From Bacteroidia bacterium (GTDB lineage: Bacteria > Bacteroidota > Bacteroidia > Flavobacteriales > Flavobacteriaceae): a stretch of DNA of 64,000 nt. The notes beneath the pieces are model-generated. The model searched no databases and was not told the DNA's origin. It worked only from the letters and a program-made list of their open reading frames with translations. Each line of letters begins with the position of its first letter. Position 1 is the first letter of the stretch. The position numbers were made by a program, and so were the translations under genes. Where the stretch lies: contig JAUIEK010000006.1 in assembly GCA_030428865.1 (NCBI GenBank), forward strand, positions 1-64,000, written 5' to 3'. Positions 50,153-60,804 of this stretch are shown in pieces.

Positions 50153-50535
50153 ATAAGCCTGAAGATAATGCCTTTTATAAAAAGGGAATAGATAAGTATC
50201 TAACCAAAGATGGCGATATGGCTCCACCATGGGCCTTTAACAAAAACTCTCATCCTTATAGTATTTATTGGAGAATGGGTATTGGAGAATTTTATGTAAT
50301 GATTTTTTCAGAATGGTTCTCTAAAAATATTAAATCTTATAAAGAACGAATTGAGTTTTTTAAAAAATACCCAGCTCCTCCAAGATGGCTAGGTTGGATG
50401 GCTGATGCAATATGGGATTTGGAAACTATTGATGAAAATTTTGATTATAGTCAATACTTTAATAAATTAAAAAAAGAAGGATTTAAGGGAATTGAAAAAT
50501 ATCAGCAAGACTTAAACGATGAAAAATGGCTTTAG
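50149..50535 (+). CDS. Hypothetical protein, translationally coupled to upstream ORF
   Basis: ATGA overlap with the preceding ORF; aromatic-rich 128 aa protein. Confidence 0.55.
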   Translation: MNKPEDNAFYKKGIDKYLTKDGDMAPPWAFNKNSHPYSIYWRMGIGEFYVMIFSEWFSKNIKSYKERIEFFKKYPAPPRWLGWMADAIWDLETIDENFDYSQYFNKLKKEGFKGIEKYQQDLNDEKWL

Positions 50536-50539
50536 TTTT

Positions 50540-52045
50540 TTAGTACAATTCTTCTACATCAATTTCTAGAAAGCTTAGAAAATTAATCGCTTTCATCATA
50601 TCATTATGCAATACTCTATCTTCCTCTACCAAAGAAACTTCTTCTCTAAAAGCGGTTACAAACGATTCTAAAAACGGAGAACTCTTTGCTTTTCCAAAAC
50701 TCAAAGCTTGAGAAGCAGTAAATAATTCAATCGCTAAAATAGTTTGCACATTATCTACTATTTTTTTTGCTTTTGTTGCCGAGTTAGCTCCCATACTTAC
50801 ATGGTCTTCTTGCCCATTGCTTGATTCTATAGAATCTACACTTGCTGGTGTAGCATATTGCTTATTCTGGCTTACAATGCTAGCCGCCGTGTATTGCGGA
50901 ATCATAAAGCCACTATTCAATCCAGGATTAGAAACTAAAAATGGAGGCAAATGTCTATGACCAGAGACTAATTGGTATATCCTACGTTCTGAAATATTCC
51001 CTAATTCCGCCATCGAAATAGCTAAATAATCTAAAGCTAAGGCTAGAGGTTGTCCATGAAAATTTCCTCCAGAAATAATTTCATCCTCTTCTACAAATAC
51101 ATTTGGATTATCAGTAACCGAATTGATTTCTGTTAAAAATGTTTGTGTTACAAAACGAATTGTATCTTTAGTAGCTCCATGGACTTGTGGTATACAACGA
51201 AATGAATATGGATCTTGAACGTGTTGTTTCTTTTGCTTGATTAACTCACTATCCTGTAAAAATTCTGAAATTCTAGCTGCTGTTTTAATTTGTCCATTGT
51301 GTGGTCTTACCAAGTGAATTAGTTCGTTAAAAGGCTCTATTCTGCCATCAAAAGCTTCCAAAGACAAAGTACCAATAAGGTCTGCTAAGTACGACAACTT
51401 ATGAGAGTTTAAAAGATGGTGTATTCCATAAGCACTCATAAATTGTGTTCCATTGAGCAACGCTAGTCCTTCCTTAGATTGTAGCTTAATCTTTTCCCAA
51501 CCAAATTGACTCAACATTTCCTCTCCAGAAGTTTTTTTATCGTTTACATATACCTCTCCCATTCCGATTAGAGGTAATGAAAGATGAGCAAGTGGAGCCA
51601 AATCACCAGAAGCGCCTAATGAGCCTTGTGTATAAATAACTGGAATTATATTGTGGTTGTAAAAATCAATTAACCGAGAAACCGTTTTTAACTGAACTCC
51701 AGAATGTCCTTGACTTAATGATTGAATCTTGAAAAACAGCATCAACTTTACTACTTCTTTAGGAACTTCTTCTCCTGTTCCGCATGCATGACTCATTACT
51801 AAGTTTTCTTGTAATTTTTGTAAATCTTCTCCTTTAATTTTTACATTGTGTAATGCACCAAAACCTGTATTAACACCATAAATTGCTTGAGAATCTTCTT
51901 TGATTTTTCGGTCTAAATACTCGCGACATTTTTCAATTTTAGAGATTGCTTCAGGTGATAAAGTCAGTTTTTTGTCAGCAATAATAATTTCATAAATAGT
52001 AGGTAAATCTAGCGGTGTTGCATCAATAAGATGAGTCTCGTTCAT
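50540..52045 (-). CDS. hutH: Histidine ammonia-lyase
   Basis: GSLGASGDLAPLAHLSLPL MIO motif, VMSHACGTGEEV, GGNFHGQPLALALD. ATG at 52045 preferred over the TTG. Confidence 0.92.
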   Translation of the reverse strand: MNETHLIDATPLDLPTIYEIIIADKKLTLSPEAISKIEKCREYLDRKIKEDSQAIYGVNTGFGALHNVKIKGEDLQKLQENLVMSHACGTGEEVPKEVVKLMLFFKIQSLSQGHSGVQLKTVSRLIDFYNHNIIPVIYTQGSLGASGDLAPLAHLSLPLIGMGEVYVNDKKTSGEEMLSQFGWEKIKLQSKEGLALLNGTQFMSAYGIHHLLNSHKLSYLADLIGTLSLEAFDGRIEPFNELIHLVRPHNGQIKTAARISEFLQDSELIKQKKQHVQDPYSFRCIPQVHGATKDTIRFVTQTFLTEINSVTDNPNVFVEEDEIISGGNFHGQPLALALDYLAISMAELGNISERRIYQLVSGHRHLPPFLVSNPGLNSGFMIPQYTAASIVSQNKQYATPASVDSIESSNGQEDHVSMGANSATKAKKIVDNVQTILAIELFTASQALSFGKAKSSPFLESFVTAFREEVSLVEEDRVLHNDMMKAINFLSFLEIDVEELY

Positions 52046-52158
52046 AGAAGTCAATAATTACAGGGAGTAAAAGTCTAAATTCAATCATAATTATGCAACT
52101 AAATCTTTGAGTTTTTATAAAGAATCCATGTAACTTTGATGCGTTTAAAATCAAAAAA

Positions 52159-53211
52159 ATGAAAAAAATTTTTATAGTTGCTCTTTTTTCTATTTTATAT
52201 GGTTGCAACCAACATCCAAAAGATTATACCACTGTATCTGGAAATATAAAGAATTACAAAGATTCTGTAATCTACATTAGAGGACTCAAGTTTAAAAAAA
52301 CTATTCAAGTAAATGAAGATGGAAGTTTTAGTGACACTCTTAAGGTTACTAAAAAAGGAATGCACACTCTTTTCTTAGGAAAACAAAGAGTCGGGATTTT
52401 TCTCAATAATGGGTACAATTTGACATTACAAGCGGACATCAATGATTTCTTTTCTACCTTAACCTTTAAAGGAGCGGGTTCTGAAACCAGTAATTTTATA
52501 ATCGCTAATGGACGATATGCCAAAAAAGTAGGGAATCCTCAAGATTTTTTCCTACTTGACAAAGACCCTTTCTTGGCTAAAATGGAGCAAATCAAAAACG
52601 CAATAGACAGCATTGAAAAAGTATATGATAATGTTGATGAAGAGGTTTTGAAAAACTCTCAAAAAATAAACCAGCGGTTTTTAGATAATATGCCAAAAGT
52701 GTATGATGTGCAACATAAAAAAGCTATTGAATTAAAAACAAAGAAAGACAATATTGTCGTAGGAAAACCTTCTCCTATTTTTAAAAATTATTTAAATTAT
52801 AAAGGAGGCAAAAACTCATTAACAGATTACTTAGGCAGTTATGTTTATATTGATTTATGGGCAACTTGGTGTAAACCTTGTATTGCCCAGTTTCCCTATT
52901 TTAAAGAGATAAAGACTCAGTATCAAAATAGAAATATCAAATTTGTTAGCATTGCTACGGATGATAGTTTAACAGCTAGGTCTTGGGACAAAGCTGAAAA
53001 GTTATGGCGAAACATGGTTAAAGATAAAAAATTAGAAGGAATCCAACTTTTTGCTGAAAAAGACAAATCATTTACCAGAGATTATTTAGTAGGGCAAATT
53101 CCACGATTTATTTTACTAGATCCTAAAGGAAATATTGTAGATTCTGATGCTCCAAGACCTTCTGACCCTAAGTTAAAACGTATTTTAGATTCAGTATTAA
53201 CTCCTCAGTGA
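52159..53211 (+). CDS. TlpA-family disulfide reductase lipoprotein with N-terminal DUF4369-like region
   Basis: Lipobox LYGC; DLWATWCKPCIAQFPYFKEI. Confidence 0.88.
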   Translation: MKKIFIVALFSILYGCNQHPKDYTTVSGNIKNYKDSVIYIRGLKFKKTIQVNEDGSFSDTLKVTKKGMHTLFLGKQRVGIFLNNGYNLTLQADINDFFSTLTFKGAGSETSNFIIANGRYAKKVGNPQDFFLLDKDPFLAKMEQIKNAIDSIEKVYDNVDEEVLKNSQKINQRFLDNMPKVYDVQHKKAIELKTKKDNIVVGKPSPIFKNYLNYKGGKNSLTDYLGSYVYIDLWATWCKPCIAQFPYFKEIKTQYQNRNIKFVSIATDDSLTARSWDKAEKLWRNMVKDKKLEGIQLFAEKDKSFTRDYLVGQIPRFILLDPKGNIVDSDAPRPSDPKLKRILDSVLTPQ

Positions 53212-53213
53212 TA

Positions 53214-53247
53214 AATAAAGAAGCCGCTAAATAGCGGCTTCTTTATT
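53214..53247. terminator. Bidirectional terminator between the TlpA gene and accA
   Basis: AATAAAGAAGCCGCTAAATAGCGGCTTCTTTATT. Confidence 0.88.
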
Positions 53248-53271
53248 ATTTTCTATATACTCTATTTATCT

Positions 53272-54225
53272 TTACTCTTTATAAACACCCATTTCTGAGT
53301 ATTTATCCATTCGCTCTTTTACTAAATCTTTCGCAGATAAATCTTTTAACTCATCATATGCAGAAACAATTGTCTCTTGAACTATCTGGAAAGCTTCTTT
53401 TCTATTTGAGTGTGCTCCTCCTAAAGGTTCTTTAATAATTCCATCAATTAACTTTAGTTTTTTCATATCATCAGCAGTAAGCTTTAACGCTTCTGCAGCT
53501 TGTTCTTTATATTCCCAACTACGCCACAAAATAGATGAACACGATTCTGGAGAAATTACTGTGTACCATGTGTTTTCCATCATATAAACACGATCTCCTA
53601 CTCCAATCCCTAATGCACCTCCAGAAGCTCCTTCTCCAATAACAATTGTTATAATTGGAACTTGCAAACGCGTCATTTCAAAAATATTCCGAGCAATTGC
53701 TTCTCCTTGACCTCTTTCTTCTGCTTCCATACCAGGATAAGCTCCTGGCGTATCTAAAAGCGTAACTACAGGAATGCCAAATTTTTCTGCCATTTTCATT
53801 AATCGCAATGCTTTTCTATATCCTTCAGGATTTGCCATCCCAAAATTTCTGTATTGTCTAGTTTTGGTATTGTATCCTTTTTGCTGACCAATAAACATAA
53901 AAGATTGATCTCCTATTTTTCCTAAACCACCAATCATCGCTTTATCATCCCTTACACTTCTATCTCCATGAAGTTCCATAAATGTATCTCCACAGATGGC
54001 TCGAATATAATCTAACGTGTATGGTCTGCTAGGGTGTCTAGACAATTGTACTCTTTGCCAAGGAGTTAAATTTTTATAGACCTCTTTTTTAGCTTTATCT
54101 AGTTTTTTCTGAATTTTATTACAAGTTGCTGTTACATCAACCTCACTATCTTTTCCAATTTCGTAACACTTTTGTAATTGTTCTTCTAGCTCTTTAATGG
54201 GTAGTTCAAAATCCAAATATTCCAT
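53272..54225 (-). CDS. accA: Acetyl-CoA carboxylase carboxyltransferase subunit alpha
   Basis: [41 protein letters not shown]. Confidence 0.97.
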   Translation of the reverse strand: MEYLDFELPIKELEEQLQKCYEIGKDSEVDVTATCNKIQKKLDKAKKEVYKNLTPWQRVQLSRHPSRPYTLDYIRAICGDTFMELHGDRSVRDDKAMIGGLGKIGDQSFMFIGQQKGYNTKTRQYRNFGMANPEGYRKALRLMKMAEKFGIPVVTLLDTPGAYPGMEAEERGQGEAIARNIFEMTRLQVPIITIVIGEGASGGALGIGVGDRVYMMENTWYTVISPESCSSILWRSWEYKEQAAEALKLTADDMKKLKLIDGIIKEPLGGAHSNRKEAFQIVQETIVSAYDELKDLSAKDLVKERMDKYSEMGVYKE

Positions 54226-54296
54226 TGTTCGTTGTTTGTCTATTTCTGATTATACATTAAAATGCAGCTACAAACTTACTATAAAAAATGTTTACT

Positions 54297-55223
54297 CTAT
54301 CTAAGAGATTGTTTTTTTAGTAATCGTTTTTTCTTTATTTTTTCCTGAATTTTTTCTTTGTTTTTCAAAATTCCATTCAGTAATACCACTACTAACACTA
54401 TCAATGCACCTATGTAAAACTCTGTATTCATTTTCTCTTTATCTCCAAAAATCAATAGTGCTAAAATAATTGCATATACCGGTTCTAGGTTAATTGTTAA
54501 CATAACTGTGTACGGAGTCAAATTTTTCATCACTTTTACAGAGATAATAAATGCGTAAGCTGTACAAATACTACTTAAAACAACTAAGCATAACCAATCT
54601 GTTAAGGATAACTGAAAGAATGAAAAAGAAAATTGTTGTTTAACTAAAAGCCAGATTGTAATACACAAAGCGCCAAATAATAGTTGATAAAATGAAATAA
54701 TATTTGGTCTATATTGTTTTACAAATAGACCATTCAGAACTGAAAATAAAGCCGATAAAAAAGCAGAAATTAAAGCATAGATAATACCCCAAGTGTATTG
54801 TGATTCAAAATTAAAAATAACATATAGTCCTAAAACCACTAAAATTCCTAAAAAGATCTCTTGAACTTTTATTTTTCTTCTGAAAAAGAAAGGCTCTATT
54901 AACGATGTAAAAAAAGCTCCTGTACTCATTGCAACTAATGCCACGGAAACATTAGACACTTTAATTGCTTTAAAAAAAGTAATCCAATGAAGAGCAATAA
55001 TAAGTCCTGTAAATGCAAATCGAATTAGCCCTCGTTTACCAACTTGAAATGATTTTTTTTGAATCAAAAAATAACCAGCTATAAACAATGATGCTAATAA
55101 CATTCTGTACCAAACCAACGGAACTGCATCAATCGAAATTAAAGCTCCTAAGATGGCTGTAAAACCCCAAATAAATACAATTAAATGAAGCTGTAAGTAA
55201 TCTTTATGTCTATTTTCTAGCAT
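54297..55223 (-). CDS. DMT-family (EamA) transporter
   Basis: Ten-TM hydrophobic pattern with two EamA halves. Confidence 0.88.
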   Translation of the reverse strand: MLENRHKDYLQLHLIVFIWGFTAILGALISIDAVPLVWYRMLLASLFIAGYFLIQKKSFQVGKRGLIRFAFTGLIIALHWITFFKAIKVSNVSVALVAMSTGAFFTSLIEPFFFRRKIKVQEIFLGILVVLGLYVIFNFESQYTWGIIYALISAFLSALFSVLNGLFVKQYRPNIISFYQLLFGALCITIWLLVKQQFSFSFFQLSLTDWLCLVVLSSICTAYAFIISVKVMKNLTPYTVMLTINLEPVYAIILALLIFGDKEKMNTEFYIGALIVLVVVLLNGILKNKEKIQEKIKKKRLLKKQSLR

Positions 55224-56295
55224 TGTTGTACAGATATGCAGCTACGCCTCCAAATAATAAATTCGGAAACCAAACATACAGTAAAGAAGCAACACCTGCA
55301 ACAGCTCCTAATACTTCAGAAACTTTTAGTAAAAAGACATAGATAAACATAATTCCGATTCCTAATGCCATATTTACTCCAAGTCCTCCTCTTTTCTTTT
55401 TGAATGCCAGAGCCACAGCTATGAGTGTTAAAATATAGGACGAAACAGGTAAGCTAGTCCGTTTATACATCTCCACTAAATAAGAGTTTAAGTTAGATAT
55501 ACCTCTTTTCTTAGAAATATCTATAAATTTTATTAGTTCTGGAGTACTCATTTCTTGAGCATCAGTCGATTTGTATATTAAATCATTTGGAATAAAATTA
55601 AATGTAGTGTCTAAGCTTACTCCAGAAAAAATGCTATCTTTTTCTTTATAAATTTTTCTGTATTTGTATGTTGAAAGCTTAAATGTACTATCTCTTGAAT
55701 TCCAATAAATATTGTTAGCCGTTAACTTTTCTTTTAACTCAAGTCCATCATACGTTTCAATAGAAAAATAATTTCCTGAGTTAAGTCGAAATGAATATGA
55801 TTTTAGATAGATATAAGTAGAGTCAGACAACTGAAGACTAAAGTCTTTTACTGTATTTTCTCCTACTTTTCTTTTCTTAATATATGTTGCTTCAAACTCT
55901 GTTCTTATCTCATTACTTGATGGCACTACATAGTGATTCATAGCAAGGGCAAAAACTGTTACTAAAGTAGCCCCAATAAAATACGGATGTAAAAATCTTC
56001 GAAAGCTAATTTTTGCATTTGTAATAGCAACAATCTCTGTGTTATTAGACAGTTTGGAAGTAAAAAAAATTGTAGCTAAAAAAAGCGCCAGCGGCATAAA
56101 TGTATTAGCATAGTAAATAATAAAGTTAACGTAGTAATCCTTAATGATTTCCAGAGTACCTAGATCTTTGTGAAAAATAAACTCATCTATTTTTTCTGCA
56201 ATATCAATGGCAATAGCAATCGGAATTAATATAAATAAGGTAAACACAAAAGTTACCAAGTATCGCTTTAAAATATACCAATCTAAAATTTTCAT
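55210..56295 (-). CDS. LptF/LptG-family permease
   Basis: MKILDWYILKRYLVTFVFTL, MPLALFLATIFFTSKLSNNTEIVAI. Confidence 0.88.
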   Translation of the reverse strand: MKILDWYILKRYLVTFVFTLFILIPIAIAIDIAEKIDEFIFHKDLGTLEIIKDYYVNFIIYYANTFMPLALFLATIFFTSKLSNNTEIVAITNAKISFRRFLHPYFIGATLVTVFALAMNHYVVPSSNEIRTEFEATYIKKRKVGENTVKDFSLQLSDSTYIYLKSYSFRLNSGNYFSIETYDGLELKEKLTANNIYWNSRDSTFKLSTYKYRKIYKEKDSIFSGVSLDTTFNFIPNDLIYKSTDAQEMSTPELIKFIDISKKRGISNLNSYLVEMYKRTSLPVSSYILTLIAVALAFKKKRGGLGVNMALGIGIMFIYVFLLKVSEVLGAVAGVASLLYVWFPNLLFGGVAAYLYNNARK

Positions 56296-57426
56296 CTAAA
56301 GTCGATTGTCCATTTGTTTTACCATCTTATTTTTCCACTCGGTAAAGCTGCCATCAATTATACGTTTTCTAGCTTCTCGTACTAACCAAAGATAAAACCC
56401 TAAATTGTGAATGGATGCTATTTGTTTTCCTAACATTTCATTAGCTGCAAATAAATGACGTAAATATGCTTTGGAATAATGTGTATCTACAAATGTAATT
56501 CCCATCTCATCAATAGGTGAAAAATCATTTTCCCACTTTTTATTTTTGATATTAATGGTACCGTGAGCTGTAAACAACATTCCGTTTCTTGCATTTCGCG
56601 TGGGCATTACACAATCAAACATATCTACTCCTAGCGCAATATTTTCTAATATATTTATAGGAGTTCCAACTCCCATTAAATATCTCGGCTTATCTGCAGG
56701 TAAAATATCGCACACAACTTCTGTCATTGCATACATTTCTTCTGCTGGTTCTCCTACTGACAAACCTCCAATAGCATTTCCTTCTGCTTCTACAGAAGCG
56801 ATAAATTCAGCAGATTGTTTTCGTAAATCTTTATATATACTCCCTTGAACAATTGGGAATAAAGTTTGTTCATACCCGTACTTTGCTGGTGATCTTTCAA
56901 GATGATCAATGCATCTTTGTAGCCAACGATGCGTCATATGCATCGATTGCTTTGCGTAATTATAGTCACAAGGATATGGAGTACACTCATCAAATGCCAT
57001 CATAATATCAGCACCTATAGAACGCTGAATATCCATTACATATTCTGGTGTAAACAAGTGCATAGAACCATCTATATGACTCTTGAATTTCACCCCTTCT
57101 TCATTGATTTTTCGTCTTTGTGAAAGTGAATAAACTTGATATCCTCCACTATCTGTTAAGATATTCCTATCCCAATTCATAAACTGGTGTAAACCTCCGG
57201 CTTGTTCCAAAATATTCGTCTTAGGCCGCAGGTATAGATGATACGTATTTCCTAAAATAATATCTGGGTTAATCTCTTCTTTAAGCTCTGTTTGGTGAAC
57301 TCCTTTTACACTTGCTACGGTACCAACAGGCATAAAAATAGGCGTTTCTATTTTACCATGATCCGTTACAATTTCACCAGCTCTAGCTTTACTATTGTTA
57401 TCTTTAGAATGTACTGTAAACTTCAT
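56296..57426 (-). CDS. tgt: tRNA-guanine transglycosylase
   Basis: LGNTYHLYLRPKTNIL, LTDSGGYQVYSLSQRRKI, MPTRNARNGMLFT. Confidence 0.96.
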   Translation of the reverse strand: MKFTVHSKDNNSKARAGEIVTDHGKIETPIFMPVGTVASVKGVHQTELKEEINPDIILGNTYHLYLRPKTNILEQAGGLHQFMNWDRNILTDSGGYQVYSLSQRRKINEEGVKFKSHIDGSMHLFTPEYVMDIQRSIGADIMMAFDECTPYPCDYNYAKQSMHMTHRWLQRCIDHLERSPAKYGYEQTLFPIVQGSIYKDLRKQSAEFIASVEAEGNAIGGLSVGEPAEEMYAMTEVVCDILPADKPRYLMGVGTPINILENIALGVDMFDCVMPTRNARNGMLFTAHGTINIKNKKWENDFSPIDEMGITFVDTHYSKAYLRHLFAANEMLGKQIASIHNLGFYLWLVREARKRIIDGSFTEWKNKMVKQMDNRL

Positions 57427-57474
57427 CGCCTGCAAAGATACATAAATAGAATAGTGAGCTTTCTAAAAAGCATC

Positions 57475-58272
57475 TTAAGATTTTTTTCTACTAAATGGCT
57501 TCTTTTTTGGCGTAAACTTTTTCTTATTATGATCTTTTGAAGCCTCTTCTGTTTTGGTTGATTGTGATACCAACTTATTAATTGTAGTAATTTCTTGAGT
57601 TGAAAGTTCTCTCCACTCTCCTGGCTTTAAATTTCCCAATGTTACATTCATAATTCTAGTTCGCTTTAAGCGAGTAACTTGATAATCTAAATACTCGCAC
57701 ATTCTTCTAATTTGTCGGTTAAGCCCTTGAACTAAAACAATTTTAAATGTAAAGTCGTTTATTTTAGAAACATCACACTTTTTAGTAATTGTTCCTAAAA
57801 TAGGAATTCCATTACTCATTTTTTCTATAAAATCACGTGTTATTTTTCTATTAACAGAAACAACATATTCTTTTTCATGATTATTTCCTGCTCGTAAAAT
57901 CTTATTAACAATATCTCCATCATTCGTCAAGAAGATTAATCCTTCAGAAGGTTTATCCAACCTACCAATGGGGAACAAACGCTGTGGATGATTGACATGC
58001 TTAACAATATTTTTCTTCTCTTTACTATCAGTAGTAGAAATAATACCTACAGGTTTGTTTAAAGCAATATAAATAGGTTTTGGTTTTTGTTGCAAAACTT
58101 TACCATCTACTTTTACAATATCTCCTTCAAAAACTCGATTTCCTAGTTCAGCAGCTTTGTTATTGATTGTGACCCTATTTGCTTCAATTAATCGATCTGC
58201 TTCTCTTCGAGAACACATACCTGTTGAACTGATATATTTATTTATGTTAATTGAGTTTTGATTTGATTCCAT
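57475..58272 (-). CDS. RluB/E/F-type pseudouridine synthase with S4 domain
   Basis: S4 domain ([28 protein letters not shown]), [30 protein letters not shown]. Confidence 0.9.
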   Translation of the reverse strand: MESNQNSININKYISSTGMCSRREADRLIEANRVTINNKAAELGNRVFEGDIVKVDGKVLQQKPKPIYIALNKPVGIISTTDSKEKKNIVKHVNHPQRLFPIGRLDKPSEGLIFLTNDGDIVNKILRAGNNHEKEYVVSVNRKITRDFIEKMSNGIPILGTITKKCDVSKINDFTFKIVLVQGLNRQIRRMCEYLDYQVTRLKRTRIMNVTLGNLKPGEWRELSTQEITTINKLVSQSTKTEEASKDHNKKKFTPKKKPFSRKKS

Positions 58273-58521
58273 TAATCAAAAAATTGCTGACTCAAAGTTA
58301 CAGTTTATTCTGAGTAATTTTATTCTTATAAATAACCAATTCTGTCGGTTAAAATGCTTAATTTTTTTTCGCAAACTTCTACCTGCTTACATAAACAGTT
58401 AAGTTAGATATTTCTCAAACTTTACTAAAATCGATATACATGCTTTCAAAACCTCTCTATCTAAATCAAAACTTAGGTTAATTTTATAACTTTGCCTCTA
58501 TTACTAAAATAAACGTAAATA

Positions 58522-59127
58522 ATGCTCGTAATCGGAATTGCTGGAGGAACTGGTAGCGGAAAAACTACTGTTGTTAATCGAATAGTACAAGAATTACCAA
58601 TTGAAGAAATTTGCGTTATCTCACAAGACTCATATTACAAGTCAACAGATTCTTTATCTCTTGAAGAACGAACCAAAATTAATTTTGATCACCCCAGAGC
58701 CATTGATTTCGATTTACTAATTAAACACCTTAAAGAGTTAAGAAAAGGTAATGTTATAGAGCAACCTGTTTACTCTTTTATTTCGCATAACAGAACAAAA
58801 GATACAGTAAAAACACATCCTAGAAAAGTTGTTATTGTAGAAGGAATTTTGATTTTCACTAGTGAAGAATTAAGAAGCTTATTTGACATCAAAGTTTTTG
58901 TCCATGCAGATGCTGATGAACGACTCATTAGAAGAATTAGAAGAGACATAAATGAACGAGGCAGAGACATTGATGAAGTGTTAGATCGTTATCAAGATAC
59001 GTTAAAACCTATGCATCAGCAGTTTATTGAACCTACAAAAAGTTATGCTGATATTATTATTCCAAATGATCGACATAATGAAGTTGCCATAGATATTGTT
59101 AGAACTGTAATTAGCGAACGTTTGTAA
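58522..59127 (+). CDS. udk: Uridine kinase
   Basis: GIAGGTGSGKTTVVNRI, NFDHPRAIDFDLL, VEGILIFTSEELR. Confidence 0.95.
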   Translation: MLVIGIAGGTGSGKTTVVNRIVQELPIEEICVISQDSYYKSTDSLSLEERTKINFDHPRAIDFDLLIKHLKELRKGNVIEQPVYSFISHNRTKDTVKTHPRKVVIVEGILIFTSEELRSLFDIKVFVHADADERLIRRIRRDINERGRDIDEVLDRYQDTLKPMHQQFIEPTKSYADIIIPNDRHNEVAIDIVRTVISERL

Positions 59128-59131
59128 TGTT

Positions 59132-59452
59132 ATGGAGTGGTGGTCTAACTTAAAAAAGAATAAAATTGTAAAACTTGCTTTTAATAGTTATGTGGTTATA
59201 TTAACTTTTTTTGTTGTTTGGATGCTTTTTTTTGATGAAAACAACTATTTAAACCATCTTCAATTCGACAGTGAAATTAGAGAACTTAAAAACTCTATAG
59301 AAGTATATAAAACTAAAATTGCTGAGGATGAAGCCATGATAAAAAGACTGCAAGATTCTATGCAATTAGAGAGATTTGCGAGAGAAAAATATCTTATGAA
59401 AAAAGAAAATGAAGATGTTTTTATTATAGAAATTGATACGATAAAAAAGTAA
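59132..59452 (+). CDS. Septum formation initiator (FtsB/DivIC-like) protein
   Basis: Single TM followed by coiled coil and LERFAREKYLMKKENEDVFII. Confidence 0.88.
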   Translation: MEWWSNLKKNKIVKLAFNSYVVILTFFVVWMLFFDENNYLNHLQFDSEIRELKNSIEVYKTKIAEDEAMIKRLQDSMQLERFAREKYLMKKENEDVFIIEIDTIKK

Positions 59453-60795
59453 TGAATAATTTATTTAATGAATTTGACAAAGTATCTGCAGAGGCTTGGA
59501 AACAAAAAATTCAAGTTGACTTAAAAGGAGCTGATTACAACGAAACCTTGCTTTGGAAAACACAAGAAGGAATTGTAGTAAAACCTTTTTATACAGAAGA
59601 AGACAGAACATACCAAGAAATTCTTTCACCTAAAAAAGGATTTCAAATTTGTCAATCTATCACTATAGAAAATGAGGCAGATGCTAACTCATTAGCTATT
59701 GATGCGCTAAAAAGAGGAACTAATGCGATTCAATTTACTGCCGATAAAAAGTTTAATATAAATTCTCTATTAAAAAATATTTCTTTTGATATAACCCTCT
59801 ATTTTAAGCTATCTTTTTTATCTATTGATTTTATTAATCAAATTGCTAAGACCTGTAATTCTAAAAAAGTTTTTTACCAAATAGATCTCTACGGAAATTT
59901 GGCAAGTACCGGAAATTGGTTTATTAATAAAAAAGAAGATTATAAACTCTTCAATGATATTGTAAATTCTAATAAAAACACTGTTTTTGTTAATGCTGCA
60001 TTATATCAAAATTCGGGAGCAAATAGAGCACAACAATTGGCGTATGCTTTGGCTCACACAAATGAATACATTGAACAATTTGGCAAGGAAGCAATAGAAA
60101 ACTTGCATTTCCAATTTGCTGTAGGAAGCAATTACTTTTTAGAAATCAGCAAATTAAGAGCATTTAGAATTTTACTAGATTCTTTATTAGAAAAACACGG
60201 TGTTACCAAACATACTGCTCATATTTTTTGTGTACCTAGCAAACGAAACAAATCGTTGTACGACTATAATGTAAACATGTTAAGAACTACTTCTGAATGC
60301 ATGAGCGCTATTTTAGGTGGTGCTGATACAATTTGTAACTTACCTTATGACAGTATTTACCATAAATCAAACGAATTTGGAGAACGCATAGCAAGAAATC
60401 AGTTACTGATTTTAAAAGAAGAAAGCTACCTATCAGAAAGTCAAGAAGTAGCAAATGGTTCGTATTACATTGAGAGTTTAACACAGCAGCTAGCTGAAAA
60501 AGCACTCCTAATTTTCAAACAAATTGAAAAAGGTGGTGGTTTTTTAGAACAATTAATGAAAGGCACAATCCAATCTAAAATTAAAGAAAGTGCTGCAAAA
60601 GAACAAGATGAATATGATAAAGGAAAATTAGTGGTTTTAGGAGCAAACAAGCTTCAAAATCCAAAAGATCGAATGAAAGAAACCATCGAAATTTCTCCTT
60701 TCTTAAAGAAAAAGTCAATCAAAACTATCATTCCTCCAATAATAGAAAAAAGACTAACAGAAGCTGATGAAAAAGAAAGACTAAACAACGAATAA
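59452..60795 (+). CDS. mutA: Methylmalonyl-CoA mutase small subunit
   Basis: MCM-like sequence lacking the B12-binding DxHxxG motif; overlaps divIC stop and directly precedes the large subunit. Confidence 0.92.
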   Translation: MNNLFNEFDKVSAEAWKQKIQVDLKGADYNETLLWKTQEGIVVKPFYTEEDRTYQEILSPKKGFQICQSITIENEADANSLAIDALKRGTNAIQFTADKKFNINSLLKNISFDITLYFKLSFLSIDFINQIAKTCNSKKVFYQIDLYGNLASTGNWFINKKEDYKLFNDIVNSNKNTVFVNAALYQNSGANRAQQLAYALAHTNEYIEQFGKEAIENLHFQFAVGSNYFLEISKLRAFRILLDSLLEKHGVTKHTAHIFCVPSKRNKSLYDYNVNMLRTTSECMSAILGGADTICNLPYDSIYHKSNEFGERIARNQLLILKEESYLSESQEVANGSYYIESLTQQLAEKALLIFKQIEKGGGFLEQLMKGTIQSKIKESAAKEQDEYDKGKLVVLGANKLQNPKDRMKETIEISPFLKKKSIKTIIPPIIEKRLTEADEKERLNNE

Positions 60796-60804
60796 AAGTT
60801 TAAA

